Positions 17,250 through 26,235 of a DNA stretch of 47,545 nt are shown here, one piece after another. Within the stretch, counting starts at the first letter, position 1, and each line of letters begins with the position of its first letter. Source of the DNA: an uncultured Tessaracoccus sp. (GTDB lineage: Bacteria; Actinomycetota; Actinomycetes; Propionibacteriales; Propionibacteriaceae); contig NZ_CAMYFI010000015.1 of the NCBI RefSeq assembly GCF_947255005.1, positions 1 to 47,545 on the forward strand, given 5' to 3'. Made by a program: the position numbers and the translations under genes. The notes beneath the pieces are model-generated. The model worked only from the letters and a program-made list of their open reading frames with translations. It searched no databases and was not told where the DNA came from.

Positions 17250-18686
17250 TCAACTTTGACTCGACCACCATTCGAGGAGAAGCTTCGTGGCGGCTTCCTC
17301 GTCGAGGGGTCCGTGCTCGATGCGGTGGTCGAGGAGGAACTTGTACGCCTGACCAACCTCCCTGCCCGGTCCGACGCCCAGGATCTCCATAATCTGATTA
17401 CCGTCGAGGTGGGGGCGCAGCGCGTCGAGCTCCTCCTGCGCGGCGAGCTCGTCGATGCGCCACTCGAGCTCTTCGTAGGCGCGGCGCAGCTTCGTGGCTT
17501 TGGCCTTGTTGCGCGTCGTGCAGTCGGCGCGGGTGAGGATGTGCAGGTGCTCGAGCTCGTCGCCGGCGTCGCGCACGTAGCGCCGCACGGCCGCATCCGT
17601 CCATGCCCCTTCGGCGTAGCCGTGGAAGCGCAGGTGGAGCTCGATCAGCTTGCACACCGACTGCGTCACCGCGCTCGGATAGTTCAGCGCCCGCAGGCGT
17701 TTCTTCGCCATCTTCGCGCCGACGATGTCGTGGTGGTGGAAGGTCACCTTGGTGCCCTCGAAGCGTCTGGTGGCGGGCTTGCCGATGTCGTGCAGCAGCG
17801 CTGCCAGGCGGTTGATGAGGTCTGGCTCGTGGCCGCGCGCCTTTTCCAGCGCGATTGCCTGATCCACGACGGTGAGCGAGTGCTCGTAGACGTCCTTGTG
17901 GCGGTGGTGTTCGTCGCGTTCGAGGCGCAGCGCGGGCAGCTCTGGGAGGAAGTGCTCCGCGAGCCCCGTCTGGACGAGCAGGTTCAGCCCTGCACGGGGG
18001 CTGTCGGTCATGAGGAGGCCGTTGAGCTCCTGTTGGATGCGCTCGACCGACACAATCTGAATGCGCTTCGCCATGCCCTTCATCGCGGCGACGACGTCGG
18101 TGGCGACGTGGAATCCGAGCCGCGACGCGAACCGTGCCGCCCGCAGCATCCTAAGTGGATCGTCGGAGAAGGAGATCTCCGGTTTGGTGGGCGTGCGCAG
18201 GATGCCGGCGGCGAGGTCTTGTAGCCCGCCATACGGGTCGACGAATTTGCGGGTGGCGATGTCGATGGCCATCGCATTCACGGTGAAATCGCGACGGATA
18301 AGGTCGCTGTCGATGGAATCACCGAAGGCGACGATGGGTTTGCGCGTGTGCTCCTCGTACGCGTCGGCACGAAACGTGGTGACCTCGATTTGCCAATCGG
18401 CGCCCTCCGCCTTGGCCAGGGCGCCGATGGTGCCGAAGTCTTTCCCGACGTCCCACGTCGTCGGCGTGAAGCGCTTCAACAGTGCGTGGGTGGCGTCGGG
18501 CCGGGCGGAGGTGGTGAAGTCGAGGTCGTGGCCGAGGTGCCCCAGCAACGCGTCGCGTACCGAGCCGCCGACGAGGTATAGCTCGTGGCCGGCGTCACGA
18601 AATAGGGCGCCCAGTTCGTCGATGATGGGCGCGATGCGTAGCAGGTGCTGCATCGCGTTGGTTTGGGCTTGCGAGAGTGACGGCAC
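17250..18686 (-). CDS. cca: CCA tRNA nucleotidyltransferase
   Basis: The 478-residue enzyme adds or repairs the 3' CCA end of tRNAs using CTP and ATP. The start is GTG 18686. The head domain has LVGGSVRDALLG (40-45 region) and the catalytic DLDF (Asp54, Asp56), then RRDFTVNAMAID. The neck region has DDPLRMLRAARFASRLGF. A following HD-type domain reads ALLHDIGKPAT, as in many bacterial CCA enzymes of this size. It is divergent from the M23 peptidase gene, with 68 bases between starts. The downstream DNA holds a secreted-protein gene and a partial copy of this gene. Confidence 0.95.
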   Translation of the reverse strand: MPSLSQAQTNAMQHLLRIAPIIDELGALFRDAGHELYLVGGSVRDALLGHLGHDLDFTTSARPDATHALLKRFTPTTWDVGKDFGTIGALAKAEGADWQIEVTTFRADAYEEHTRKPIVAFGDSIDSDLIRRDFTVNAMAIDIATRKFVDPYGGLQDLAAGILRTPTKPEISFSDDPLRMLRAARFASRLGFHVATDVVAAMKGMAKRIQIVSVERIQQELNGLLMTDSPRAGLNLLVQTGLAEHFLPELPALRLERDEHHRHKDVYEHSLTVVDQAIALEKARGHEPDLINRLAALLHDIGKPATRRFEGTKVTFHHHDIVGAKMAKKRLRALNYPSAVTQSVCKLIELHLRFHGYAEGAWTDAAVRRYVRDAGDELEHLHILTRADCTTRNKAKATKLRRAYEELEWRIDELAAQEELDALRPHLDGNQIMEILGVGPGREVGQAYKFLLDHRIEHGPLDEEAATKLLLEWWSSQS

Positions 18687-18754
18687 AAGATTCGATGCTA
18701 CCTGAATTGCGTTCGAGAGTGCGTTGAACCCTCGAGCGTGATTGTATTGGAGAC

Positions 18755-19891
18755 GTGCGTATCAAAGAGGGCTTGTCCGCGATGATCGCGGTGGGGACAA
18801 TCGTCGCGGGGATCTCCCTGGCGACGACGCAAAGCCCTACGCCCGTGGAGGCGCTGCCCAGCGTCCGCACGAGCCCCGAGCCGCTCATCGTGGTGAAGCC
18901 CAGCGACCCGCCCTCGGTTGCGGAAACTCCGAGCATGACGAGCACGCCGACGCCCAGTGCCCCACCGCCGGTTGCGCAGACTCCGAGCACGACGAGCGCG
19001 CCGAGGCCGAGTGCCCCCATCTTCCCGGTGTACAAGTACCAGGAAGACTGGTTCCTGCCGCGCCCCGAGCGAGGCAGGCCAGCGGGCTCCGACAAGCTCG
19101 GATACGTCAACATCCAGGGCAACGGCGCCCTCGCAACGCCGGTGCAAGGGCGCCGCACATCGCCGTTCGGCATGCGCATGCACCCCGTGCTGCACATCTA
19201 CAAACTGCACACGGGCCTCGACTTCGCCGCGCCGTGCGGCACACCCATCGGTGCGGCAGCCGACGGCGTCGTGTCGTTCGTCGGCTGGGCCGGCGGAAAT
19301 GGCTACATGGTGAGTATCCGCCATGGCCAGATCAACGGCTACGACGTGGTCACCAACTACGCCCACTTGTCGTCGGCCGGTGTGCGCGTCGGCGACCAGG
19401 TGAAGCGACACCAAGGCATCGGCCGCGTGGGCAACACGGGCTACTCGACGGGATGCCACCTCCACTTCGAGGTGAAGGCGAACGGTCATTTCACCGACCC
19501 GGCCTCGTGGCTGTCGAAGGATGGGGTCGTGGTGTTCGCCAAGGACATGCCCGACTACCTCACGCCATCGCCTTCTCCGTCGCCCTCGCCGAGCCCTTCA
19601 CCCTGGCCCTCCCCGAGTGTGCCGGCCTCGCCCTCAGCGCCGGGAGTTCCGACGGCGCCCCCCACTGCCACGAAACCTCCGGCTCCCAAGCCTTCCTCAC
19701 CGGGGTCGTCGAGCCCGAATCCATCCAAACAGCCCGCCGATCCGAACCCTTCCGGCGCGCCGTCACCGTCGCCGAGCCCATCGCCGTCGCCCTCCCCCTC
19801 GACGTCGGAGGATTCACCGTCGGCGGGCGAGAAACCGACGGAGCCCGCACCCTCCGACAGCGAGCAACCTTCGCCCACGCCTACCCGGTAA
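18755..19891 (+). CDS. M23-family peptidoglycan endopeptidase with Ser/Pro-rich tail
   Basis: GTG 18755 is preceded by GGAG. The 378-residue protein has an N-terminal hydrophobic segment (MIAVGTIVAGISLATT) acting as signal or anchor and a Pro/Ser/Thr linker to about residue 90. The LytM/M23 zinc peptidase domain spans about 125-250. Metal ligands are visible in HTGLDFAAPCGTP and HLHFEV, with an additional His in VVTNYAHLSS. The C-terminal third is a run of SPSPSP and PAP repeats, suited to threading the wall. It should cut peptide cross-links of peptidoglycan outside the cell. Confidence 0.9.
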   Translation: MRIKEGLSAMIAVGTIVAGISLATTQSPTPVEALPSVRTSPEPLIVVKPSDPPSVAETPSMTSTPTPSAPPPVAQTPSTTSAPRPSAPIFPVYKYQEDWFLPRPERGRPAGSDKLGYVNIQGNGALATPVQGRRTSPFGMRMHPVLHIYKLHTGLDFAAPCGTPIGAAADGVVSFVGWAGGNGYMVSIRHGQINGYDVVTNYAHLSSAGVRVGDQVKRHQGIGRVGNTGYSTGCHLHFEVKANGHFTDPASWLSKDGVVVFAKDMPDYLTPSPSPSPSPSPSPWPSPSVPASPSAPGVPTAPPTATKPPAPKPSSPGSSSPNPSKQPADPNPSGAPSPSPSPSPSPSPSTSEDSPSAGEKPTEPAPSDSEQPSPTPTR

Positions 19892-19895
19892 CCGC

Positions 19896-19911
19896 ACCCC
19901 GTCGACGGGGT
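19896..19911. terminator. Perfect palindrome between convergent genes
   Basis: ACCCCGTCGACGGGGT is a perfect 16-base palindrome starting five bases after the peptidase stop and touching the tetR stop. Its place between converging genes suggests a short bidirectional terminator, although no T run follows. Confidence 0.4.
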
Positions 19912-20495
19912 TATGCAGCCGGCTCGGTAAGCGCCACGAGCAGGCGTCCCAGGAACCTCGAGTCGACGTCATCGTCCATGCGGGGCTCGAAAAACACCGC
20001 TGACAAGGCGCGCACCACTTGATCGGTGGGCATGCTGAACCGCCGCCCGACGTGCGCGACGGCCTTGGTGAGGAACGTCGCTATCACGGGGTGGGTCTTC
20101 GCCTCGTGTTCACGCAGCCGCTGGGCGAGCTCGTCGGAACGAGTTGCCCGGAGATGGATTTCGAGCATGGTGCGACGGAAATCCGCGGTGGGGCCGAGCG
20201 CTCGGAAGAACGCGGGGATTGCCTCATTAGCCGCCCAGTCGATGTCCGCGTCGGGCGGGGGCTGGAAGATCGCGTCCAGTTCGTGCAGCGTCTGCTCGGC
20301 GTAGCTTTCGAGGATCGCGATGCACAGGTCGTCTTTCGTCTGAAAGTTGGAGTAGAACGCGCCGCGGCTGAAATCGGCACGCTCGCACAGCTGCTCGACG
20401 CTCGTCGCGTCGATGCCACGCTCGGCGAACTCTTGGATCGCCGCCTCAATCAGACGGGCTCGCGTGGCCTCGCGTCTGGGCGTCGTTTCTGTCAT
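19911..20495 (-). CDS. TetR-family repressor of the adjacent MMPL/YhgE operon
   Basis: ATG 20495 has GGAGGAA upstream. The 194-residue protein begins with a TetR helix-turn-helix (RLIEAAIQEFAERGIDATSV, then FSRGAFYSNFQTKDDLC), followed by a variable ligand domain of about 140 residues. It is divergent from the MMPL transporter gene. The 87-base gap holds two inverted-repeat sites, so autorepression and repression of the transporter operon are likely. The inducer is probably a hydrophobic compound or lipid handled by the pump; this is inference from gene order. Confidence 0.9.
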   Translation of the reverse strand: MTETTPRREATRARLIEAAIQEFAERGIDATSVEQLCERADFSRGAFYSNFQTKDDLCIAILESYAEQTLHELDAIFQPPPDADIDWAANEAIPAFFRALGPTADFRRTMLEIHLRATRSDELAQRLREHEAKTHPVIATFLTKAVAHVGRRFSMPTDQVVRALSAVFFEPRMDDDVDSRFLGRLLVALTEPAA

Positions 20496-20522
20496 GGCTT
20501 CCTCCGACACACAACGTAGTCC

Positions 20523-20571
20523 TTTGGATACACGAGTGTATGCTGGGCTTCGATTCAGCACTGTATCCAAA
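20523..20571. promoter_or_regulatory. TetR operator region
   Basis: TTTGGATACA (20523-20532) and TGTATCCAAA (20562-20571) form a perfect 10-base inverted repeat with 29 bases between. Inside the first lies ATACACGAGTGTAT (20528-20541), with six-base perfect arms. These sit between the divergent tetR and MMPL starts. Confidence 0.55.
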
Positions 20572-20582
20572 TTGGGGTGAAC

Positions 20583-23264
20583 ATGTCGGCTGCGCTCTAC
20601 GCTCTCGGTCGTTGGTGCTACAACCACGGCGTGCGGGTGCTGCTGTTGTGGTTGCTCGTCGCCCTCGTGCTGGGCGGGGTAGGGCTCAGCGTGCGCAGCC
20701 AGTTCGACGACGGCTTCGACATCCCCGGTTCGCCGTCGCAGGAAGCGCTCGACCGCCTCCAGATGACGTTCCCGATGGGAGCTGCCCTCTCCGCCACGGC
20801 GGTCATCGTCGTGCCGGAAGGGGAGCACGTCGGTGAACTCAAGGACGAGATCGAACCGCTCCTGAAGGAATTCGAGCAGCTGGAGCTCGTCGACTCGGTG
20901 CAGTCACCCTGGTTCGAGTATTCGAAAGGCCAGATTTCCGACGACGACCGCGCGGCGCTGGCGACCCTCTTGCTGAGCGTCACGGAGGTGCCCACGCTCG
21001 ACACCCTCAACCCCATCGTGGAAGCCGCCCACCACATCGAACAGCAGCTCCCCGCGGGCACGAGGGTCACCATGGGCGGGCCCGCGTTCCAGATGGAGCT
21101 GCCCGAGATTTCCATCACCGAGGTGCTGGGGGTCGTGCTCTCGTTCATCGTGTTGTGGGTGATGCTCGGCTCGGTGATTACGGCGATCATCCCCATCTTC
21201 ACCGCGCTGCTCGGCGTCGGCATCGCCATGTGCGTGATGTTCGGCGCGACGAGTGTCATCAGCGTCAACTCCGTCACGCCCATGCTTGCCATCATGCTGG
21301 GCGTAGCGGTGGGCATCGACTACGCGCTATTCATCTTCTCCAGGCACCGCGACCAACTCCGCGACGGCATGGACGCCGAGGAATCGATGGCCCGCGCCAT
21401 CGGTACGGCTGGCACCGCCGTCGTGTTCGCCGGCGTCACGAACGCCATCGCGCTCACCGGGCTCGCGGTCGCCGGGCTGCCGTTCATCACGGTCATGGGC
21501 ATCTTCGCCTCCATCGCGGTTGCCTTCGCAGTGCTGATCGCGCTCACGCTACTTCCCGCCTTCGGGGGCTTCCTCGGTGAGCGGATGCGACCCAAGCAGT
21601 CCCCCCGCAGGCGCGACGATTCCGAGCAGGCGCCAGCTGGGCGGCGCGGCATCTTCCACTGGTGGGTGGGGGTGAGCACGTCGCATCCCATCGCCACCAT
21701 CGTGGCGGTGGTGACGCTGCTCGGCGCATGCTCGCTGCCGGCGATGAACCTGACGCTGTCGCTGCCGAACGCCGGCCAAAGCCCGGAATCCAGGCAGGCC
21801 CGCGTCGCCTACGACGCCATCGCCGAGCACTTCGGCCCCGGCTACAACGCGCCGCTGGTGGTCACCGTCGGCATCATCGGCTCGACGGACCCCCTCGGCC
21901 TGCTCGACGAGCTCTCCGACGAGATCGAGGGTGTGGAAGGCGTCGACCAGATTGCGCTCGCCGTGCCGAACCAGAATGCGGACACCGGCATGATCCAGCT
22001 CTATCCGACGACCGCCACCGACGATCCAGAGACCGTGCACACCGTCGAACGGCTGCGCGAGCTCACGGACTCGTGGGCGGAGTCCCGAAACCTCGACGCG
22101 AACGTCACCGGCTTCACCGCCGTGCAGCTCGACGTGACGACGAAGCTCGGCAACGCCGTCGGGCCGTTCGTCATCATGGTGGTGGGGCTCACGCTGGTGC
22201 TGTTGTGCGCGGTGTTCCGCTCGGTGTGGGTGCCGCTGAAAACCGCCGCGGGATTCTTGCTCAGCGTGGGCGCGTCGTTCGGAATCACGCAGCTCGTGTT
22301 CAACGAGGGCTGGTTCAAGGCACTCATCAACCTGGAGAAGCCGGCGGCGATCATCTCCTTCCTGCCCATCTTGCTGATCGGCATCCTGTTCGGGCTCGCG
22401 ATGGACTACGAGATCTTCATCGCCTCGCGCATCCGTGAGGAATACATCCACGGCAAACCGCCCATCGATGCCATTCGCGACGGGTTCGTGGCCTCCGGGC
22501 GGGTGGTCACCGCCGCGGCGCTGGTGATGTTCGCGGTGTTCGCGTTTTTCGTGCCGGCGGGCATGATGGCCATCAAACAGATCGCGTTCGCGCTCGCCAT
22601 CGGCGTGCTCATCGATGCGTTCCTCATCCGCATGACGCTCGTGCCCGCGGTGCTCGCCCTGCTGGGTGAGCACGCCTGGTGGATGCCGAAATGGCTCGAC
22701 AGGCTGCTACCCGAATTCGACATGGAGGGCGAGGTGCTCACCAAACAGCTCGAACTCGCCGACTGGCCGGGCACCGACGCGCTCGTGCACGCCGAACATA
22801 TCGAGGTGGAGGGCCTCCTCGCCCCACTATCGATGCAGGTGCGGCCGGGCGAAGTGGTGGGCATCACCGGCACGGTGGGGGCGCGCGCCGCGGCTGCGCT
22901 GGCGCTCACTGGGCGGCTCGAAGTGACATCGGGCAGGGGGCGCGTCGTGGGCAGACTGCTGCCTGAAGCGGCGGGCGCGATTCGTCGTCGAACGGGCTAC
23001 GTCGACCTCACGCACGAACACGATGTTGCGGCACGCCTTGACGGGCTGCGCATCCACGAGGGGAGCGTGTGGTTCATCGACGGCGTGGACACCGTCGGTA
23101 AACCCGACGATCAACTCGCACTCCAGCGCCTGGCTGAGCGGGCGCGCAGCAACCGAAGTTTCGCCGTCGTCTGCCTCGCGGGCAGCGTGGCGGCACTCAC
23201 CGCAGTGACACCCGACGACGTGGTGCGCGTCGTCGAACCCACGCACGAGGGGAGCATGGCATGA
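20583..23264 (+). CDS. MMPL/RND transporter fused to degenerate ABC-ATPase domain
   Basis: ATG 20583 (GGGG five bases upstream) is preferred over GTG 20577. The first 710 residues form an MMPL transporter with two matched halves. Each has a membrane bundle containing the Asp-Tyr motif (VGIDYALFIFSRHR and LAMDYEIFIASRIR) and an outer loop, as in proton-driven lipid exporters. The last 170 residues read like the nucleotide domain of an ABC transporter: LLAPLSMQVRPGEVVGITG, then GTVGARAAAAL where Walker A should be, and VWFIDGVDTV at Walker B. The Lys and Ser/Thr of Walker A are gone and no LSGGQ is seen, so ATP hydrolysis is unlikely. The next gene overlaps by ATGA. Confidence 0.85.
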   Translation: MSAALYALGRWCYNHGVRVLLLWLLVALVLGGVGLSVRSQFDDGFDIPGSPSQEALDRLQMTFPMGAALSATAVIVVPEGEHVGELKDEIEPLLKEFEQLELVDSVQSPWFEYSKGQISDDDRAALATLLLSVTEVPTLDTLNPIVEAAHHIEQQLPAGTRVTMGGPAFQMELPEISITEVLGVVLSFIVLWVMLGSVITAIIPIFTALLGVGIAMCVMFGATSVISVNSVTPMLAIMLGVAVGIDYALFIFSRHRDQLRDGMDAEESMARAIGTAGTAVVFAGVTNAIALTGLAVAGLPFITVMGIFASIAVAFAVLIALTLLPAFGGFLGERMRPKQSPRRRDDSEQAPAGRRGIFHWWVGVSTSHPIATIVAVVTLLGACSLPAMNLTLSLPNAGQSPESRQARVAYDAIAEHFGPGYNAPLVVTVGIIGSTDPLGLLDELSDEIEGVEGVDQIALAVPNQNADTGMIQLYPTTATDDPETVHTVERLRELTDSWAESRNLDANVTGFTAVQLDVTTKLGNAVGPFVIMVVGLTLVLLCAVFRSVWVPLKTAAGFLLSVGASFGITQLVFNEGWFKALINLEKPAAIISFLPILLIGILFGLAMDYEIFIASRIREEYIHGKPPIDAIRDGFVASGRVVTAAALVMFAVFAFFVPAGMMAIKQIAFALAIGVLIDAFLIRMTLVPAVLALLGEHAWWMPKWLDRLLPEFDMEGEVLTKQLELADWPGTDALVHAEHIEVEGLLAPLSMQVRPGEVVGITGTVGARAAAALALTGRLEVTSGRGRVVGRLLPEAAGAIRRRTGYVDLTHEHDVAARLDGLRIHEGSVWFIDGVDTVGKPDDQLALQRLAERARSNRSFAVVCLAGSVAALTAVTPDDVVRVVEPTHEGSMA

Positions 23265-25804
23265 GGCCAGAAGGAATCAAGAAGGGCCGGAAAACGAGCT
23301 GGGCGGCGCTGGTGGCGCTGTTTCTGGTGCCGCTACTCGTCGTCGGGAGCCTCATCGGGCTGAGCGGCAGAGGCGACGAGCGGAAGGTCACCGCGGGCAT
23401 CGTCAACCTCGATGAGGGCACCGAAGTAGAGGGCAAGTTCGTGCCCATGGGGCGCCAGTTGAGCGCCGAGATGATGGAGCGGGAAGGCGAGAACATCAAC
23501 TGGGTTCTCGCCGACGAGCAGAGCGCCGCTGACGGGCTGAAGTCGGGCGAGTATGCCGCCGTCGTGACCATCGCACCCGACTTCTCGAAGCGCGTCATGT
23601 CGTTCGCCAAAAACGACCCCGACGCGGCGCAGAAGGCGCGCCTTCAGGTAACCACCTCGCGCAATGCCCCCGCCTGGGATGCCAACCTCGCGCAGGAGAT
23701 CGCGCGCATCGCCACGCAGTCGCTGAACAAGATGCTCACCTCGCAGTACCTTGACGGGGTCTACGTCGGATTCAACGAAGTCGGTGGGCAATTCGGGCAG
23801 ATTGTCGACGGCGCCTCGCAGCTGAAGTCTGGCTCGGCGCAGCTCTCCGATGGGTTGAGCCAGGCCGCCGACGGCACCAGCGAGCTGGCGGAGGGCATGA
23901 GCCTGCTCGACGACAACGGCGAGCCGCTGCGTGCGGGCGGGAAGCAGATCGCCGACGGGGTGCAGCAGATGTCGGGGCAGTTGCCGCAGCTCGTCGGTGG
24001 AGTGGAGCAGCTCGCTGGCGGCGCTAACCAGCTCCTGCCGGGCGTGCAGCAGTACACCGACGGCACGGCTCAGCTCGTCGGCGGCATCGGGCAGCTCGCC
24101 GGAGGGCTCGACCAGGTGGTAAGCGGCCTCGAATCTGCCGACATGGATTTCTCGCAGCTGCAGCAGCTCGTCGACGGGTCGGACCAACTCGCCGACGGCG
24201 CCACCAGGCTCGCCGACGGCATCGAGCAGGCCGCCGCGCCGCTCGAACAGCTCGATGGGCTCATCACCGACGACATGGTGCAGCAGGCGAAGCAGCTCAA
24301 GCAGCAGGTTGCCGGGCTGGGCGGGCGCGTCGTCGATCTCGATCATAAGCTGCAGGGCTACGCCTCGGGCGCCATCGCCCCGCCGAAGGAGGTTAGGGGC
24401 GCAGCCGATGCGCTCAAGGCGCAGTTCCGGTGCACGGACGCCGACCCGGATGTCTGCGAGGAGCGGCGGGTCGCCTACGAAGCCGGTGTCGATGCTGCGA
24501 TGCAGGGCGGCTTCCAGCAGGGCGCCCAGAAAGCGGTGGAGTTCCTGCACTCCACCGAGCCCGAGAGCGGGAAGACGTACCTTGAGCTCGCGCGCCTCGC
24601 GGCGGCGCGGGGCGAGGACGGGCTGGGCAAGCTCGTCGACGGTCTGGGCCAGGCGCAGAATATCGGGCCTGGCTTGCAGCAGTTGAAAGACGGCTCCCGG
24701 CAGCTGGCCGACGGTAACCGCCAGCTCGCGAACGGCATCCACCAGATGGCCGACGTGATGCCGCGCGAGGTTGAGCAGCAGATGGGGGAGCTCAAGACCG
24801 GGCTCGGGAAGCTCCGCGACGGCGCCAAGACCATGCAACGTGAGGCGCAACCGCTGGTGACCAACGGTAAGAAACTGGGGGCCGGCGCGACGAAACTCAA
24901 CGCTGGGATTCAGCGCCTGGCCTCTGAAATTGGTGCGCTGCCGGGCGGCGTCGAGCAGCTCAGCGGCGGCCTGCTGCAGTACGTCGATGGCGTGTGGAAG
25001 TACACCGACGGGGTGTCCCAGGCTGCTTCGGGCACCGGGGAGCTTGCTGATGGCATCACTAAACTCGACGACGGGGCCGCCAAATTCTCCGACGGTGTCG
25101 GCACGTTCGCGGACAAGCTCGCCGAGGGCAAGAGCGAGATTCCGAACTACAGCGAGGCTGACCGCACGGCGCTCGGCGACGTCGTCTCGACCCCCATCGA
25201 TCTCGACCAGTCGTTGATGGCGCGCGGGGGAGTGCCGCTGTCGGCGCTGATCCTCGTCGCCGGGCTGTGGCTGGCCGCGCTGGCCGCGTTCATCGTCGTC
25301 AGGCCGGTGCCGAGCGACGTGGTCACCTCGAGCGCCCCGAGCGCGCTGCTGTGGCTGCGCACGATTGGGTTACCGACGGCGCTTCTCGCCGCCGTCGGGC
25401 TGGTGCTGGGTGTTGTGGGTGGCCTGTGGTGGTCGATGTCACTCGGGCGCACGATCGGTTTGATGGCGCTGCTGGCGGGGCTGGGCGTCGTGTTCGCGTT
25501 CACCCAGCACGCGCTGGCGGGGTGGCTCGGGCACGTCGGCCGGGGTATCGCGCTGGTGCTGCTCGCGGTGACCACCGCGCTCGGGCTGAGTTCGAGCGTG
25601 CCCGGTTGGCTCGACCCGGTGGCCGCGCTGTCCCCGCTGCACGGCGGCATGCTGTTGGTGCGCTCTTGGTTGGCGGGAGCCTCGGTGACCACAGCGGTGT
25701 TCGCGACGGCGCTCGTCGCCCTCGTACTCGCGGGGATTTCGTTGTTGGCCATCGCCCTGCGACGCCGCCTCACCCCGGCGCAGTTCAAACTCCGCTACGC
25801 CTAG
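23261..25804 (+). CDS. YhgE/Pip-family membrane protein
   Basis: The ATG overlaps the transporter stop (ATGA), so the two are coupled. The 847-residue protein has an N-terminal membrane helix (WAALVALFLVPLLVVGSLIG) and a YhgE-type outer domain. A long region from about 180 to 620 follows with many LADG/QL-x-G repeats (for example QLSDGLSQAADGTSELAEGM), predicted to form a rod of helices. Five or six membrane helices end the protein, as in ABC-2 permeases. Relatives include phage infection protein Pip and ESX-associated EsaA. Paired with an MMPL pump carrying an ABC-like tail, it may be the permease partner of one envelope export complex. Confidence 0.88.
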   Translation: MRPEGIKKGRKTSWAALVALFLVPLLVVGSLIGLSGRGDERKVTAGIVNLDEGTEVEGKFVPMGRQLSAEMMEREGENINWVLADEQSAADGLKSGEYAAVVTIAPDFSKRVMSFAKNDPDAAQKARLQVTTSRNAPAWDANLAQEIARIATQSLNKMLTSQYLDGVYVGFNEVGGQFGQIVDGASQLKSGSAQLSDGLSQAADGTSELAEGMSLLDDNGEPLRAGGKQIADGVQQMSGQLPQLVGGVEQLAGGANQLLPGVQQYTDGTAQLVGGIGQLAGGLDQVVSGLESADMDFSQLQQLVDGSDQLADGATRLADGIEQAAAPLEQLDGLITDDMVQQAKQLKQQVAGLGGRVVDLDHKLQGYASGAIAPPKEVRGAADALKAQFRCTDADPDVCEERRVAYEAGVDAAMQGGFQQGAQKAVEFLHSTEPESGKTYLELARLAAARGEDGLGKLVDGLGQAQNIGPGLQQLKDGSRQLADGNRQLANGIHQMADVMPREVEQQMGELKTGLGKLRDGAKTMQREAQPLVTNGKKLGAGATKLNAGIQRLASEIGALPGGVEQLSGGLLQYVDGVWKYTDGVSQAASGTGELADGITKLDDGAAKFSDGVGTFADKLAEGKSEIPNYSEADRTALGDVVSTPIDLDQSLMARGGVPLSALILVAGLWLAALAAFIVVRPVPSDVVTSSAPSALLWLRTIGLPTALLAAVGLVLGVVGGLWWSMSLGRTIGLMALLAGLGVVFAFTQHALAGWLGHVGRGIALVLLAVTTALGLSSSVPGWLDPVAALSPLHGGMLLVRSWLAGASVTTAVFATALVALVLAGISLLAIALRRRLTPAQFKLRYA

Positions 25805-25832
25805 CGGCGGTCGAGTAGTGCCGGTCGTCTTC

Positions 25833-25870
25833 GGTGATTGAGTAGCGGGCGTAGCCCGCGTATCGAAATC
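25833..25870 (+). repeat. Family B palindrome
   Basis: The unit reads GATTGAGTAGCGGGCGTAG, then CCCGCGTATCGAAATC. The GC-rich centre GCGGGCgtaGCCCGC is self-complementary. Within the gap 25805-26235 only repeat units of families A and B are seen, and no gene. Confidence 0.7.
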
Positions 25871-25913
25871 CCGAGACGCAGTGAGTCGAAGTCTCGAGAC
25901 GCAGCGGAACAGG

Positions 25914-25995
25914 AACTGCATAATTCGCCAACAGTGCGAGCCCTCCACGCTGCGCTGAGCATGCAGCCGATCAGCTGTTGGCGAGTTTTGCAGTT
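25914..25995 (+). repeat. Family A inverted-repeat element, copy 4 (diverged)
   Basis: The left arm begins AACTGCATAATTCGCCAACA and the right arm ends TTGGCGAGTTTTGCAGTT, pairing with two mismatches. The loop differs from the other copies. It lies between the convergent yhgE-type gene and dnaB. Confidence 0.75.
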
Positions 25996-26037
25996 TTTCA
26001 GCGATACACCTCACCGGCACCGGGGCGCATCAGCCAT

Positions 26038-26124
26038 CGATGATTGAGCCGCTGCCGGAGGCGGCGTGTCGAAATCATCTCTGGCGTGGTTTCGATACGC
26101 GGCTTCGCCGCTACTCAACCACCT
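26038..26124. repeat. Pair of family B palindromes facing each other
   Basis: A forward unit (26038-26076, centre CCGCTGCCGGAGGCGG) is followed by an inverse unit (26088-26124, GGTTTCGATACGCGG to CTACTCAACCACC). Together they could fold into a long hairpin. Confidence 0.65.
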
Positions 26125-26181
26125 GGGGTCCGGCGCGGGCACTCGTCCCCGATGATTGAGCCGCTGTCGGCCCTTCTCGGT

Positions 26182-26218
26182 GATTGAGTAGCGGGCCGTA
26201 GCCCGCGTATCGAAATCC
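26182..26218 (+). repeat. Family B palindrome
   Basis: GATTGAGTAGCGGGCCGTAG, followed by CCCGCGTATCGAAATC, is nearly the same unit as at 25833. It ends 18 bases before the dnaB stop and may end transcription there. Confidence 0.65.
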
Positions 26219-26235
26219 CGAGACGCGGCGCCGGG

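Noticed and set aside
20577..23264. Treating the MMPL tail as a separate active ABC ATPase gene
   Set aside because: There is no start signal at the joint, and the Walker A Lys and the signature motif are absent; one continuous frame fits better.
25833..26218. Regular palindromes that might suggest a CRISPR array
   Set aside because: Spacing and orientation vary, there are no unique spacers of fixed length and no cas genes nearby.
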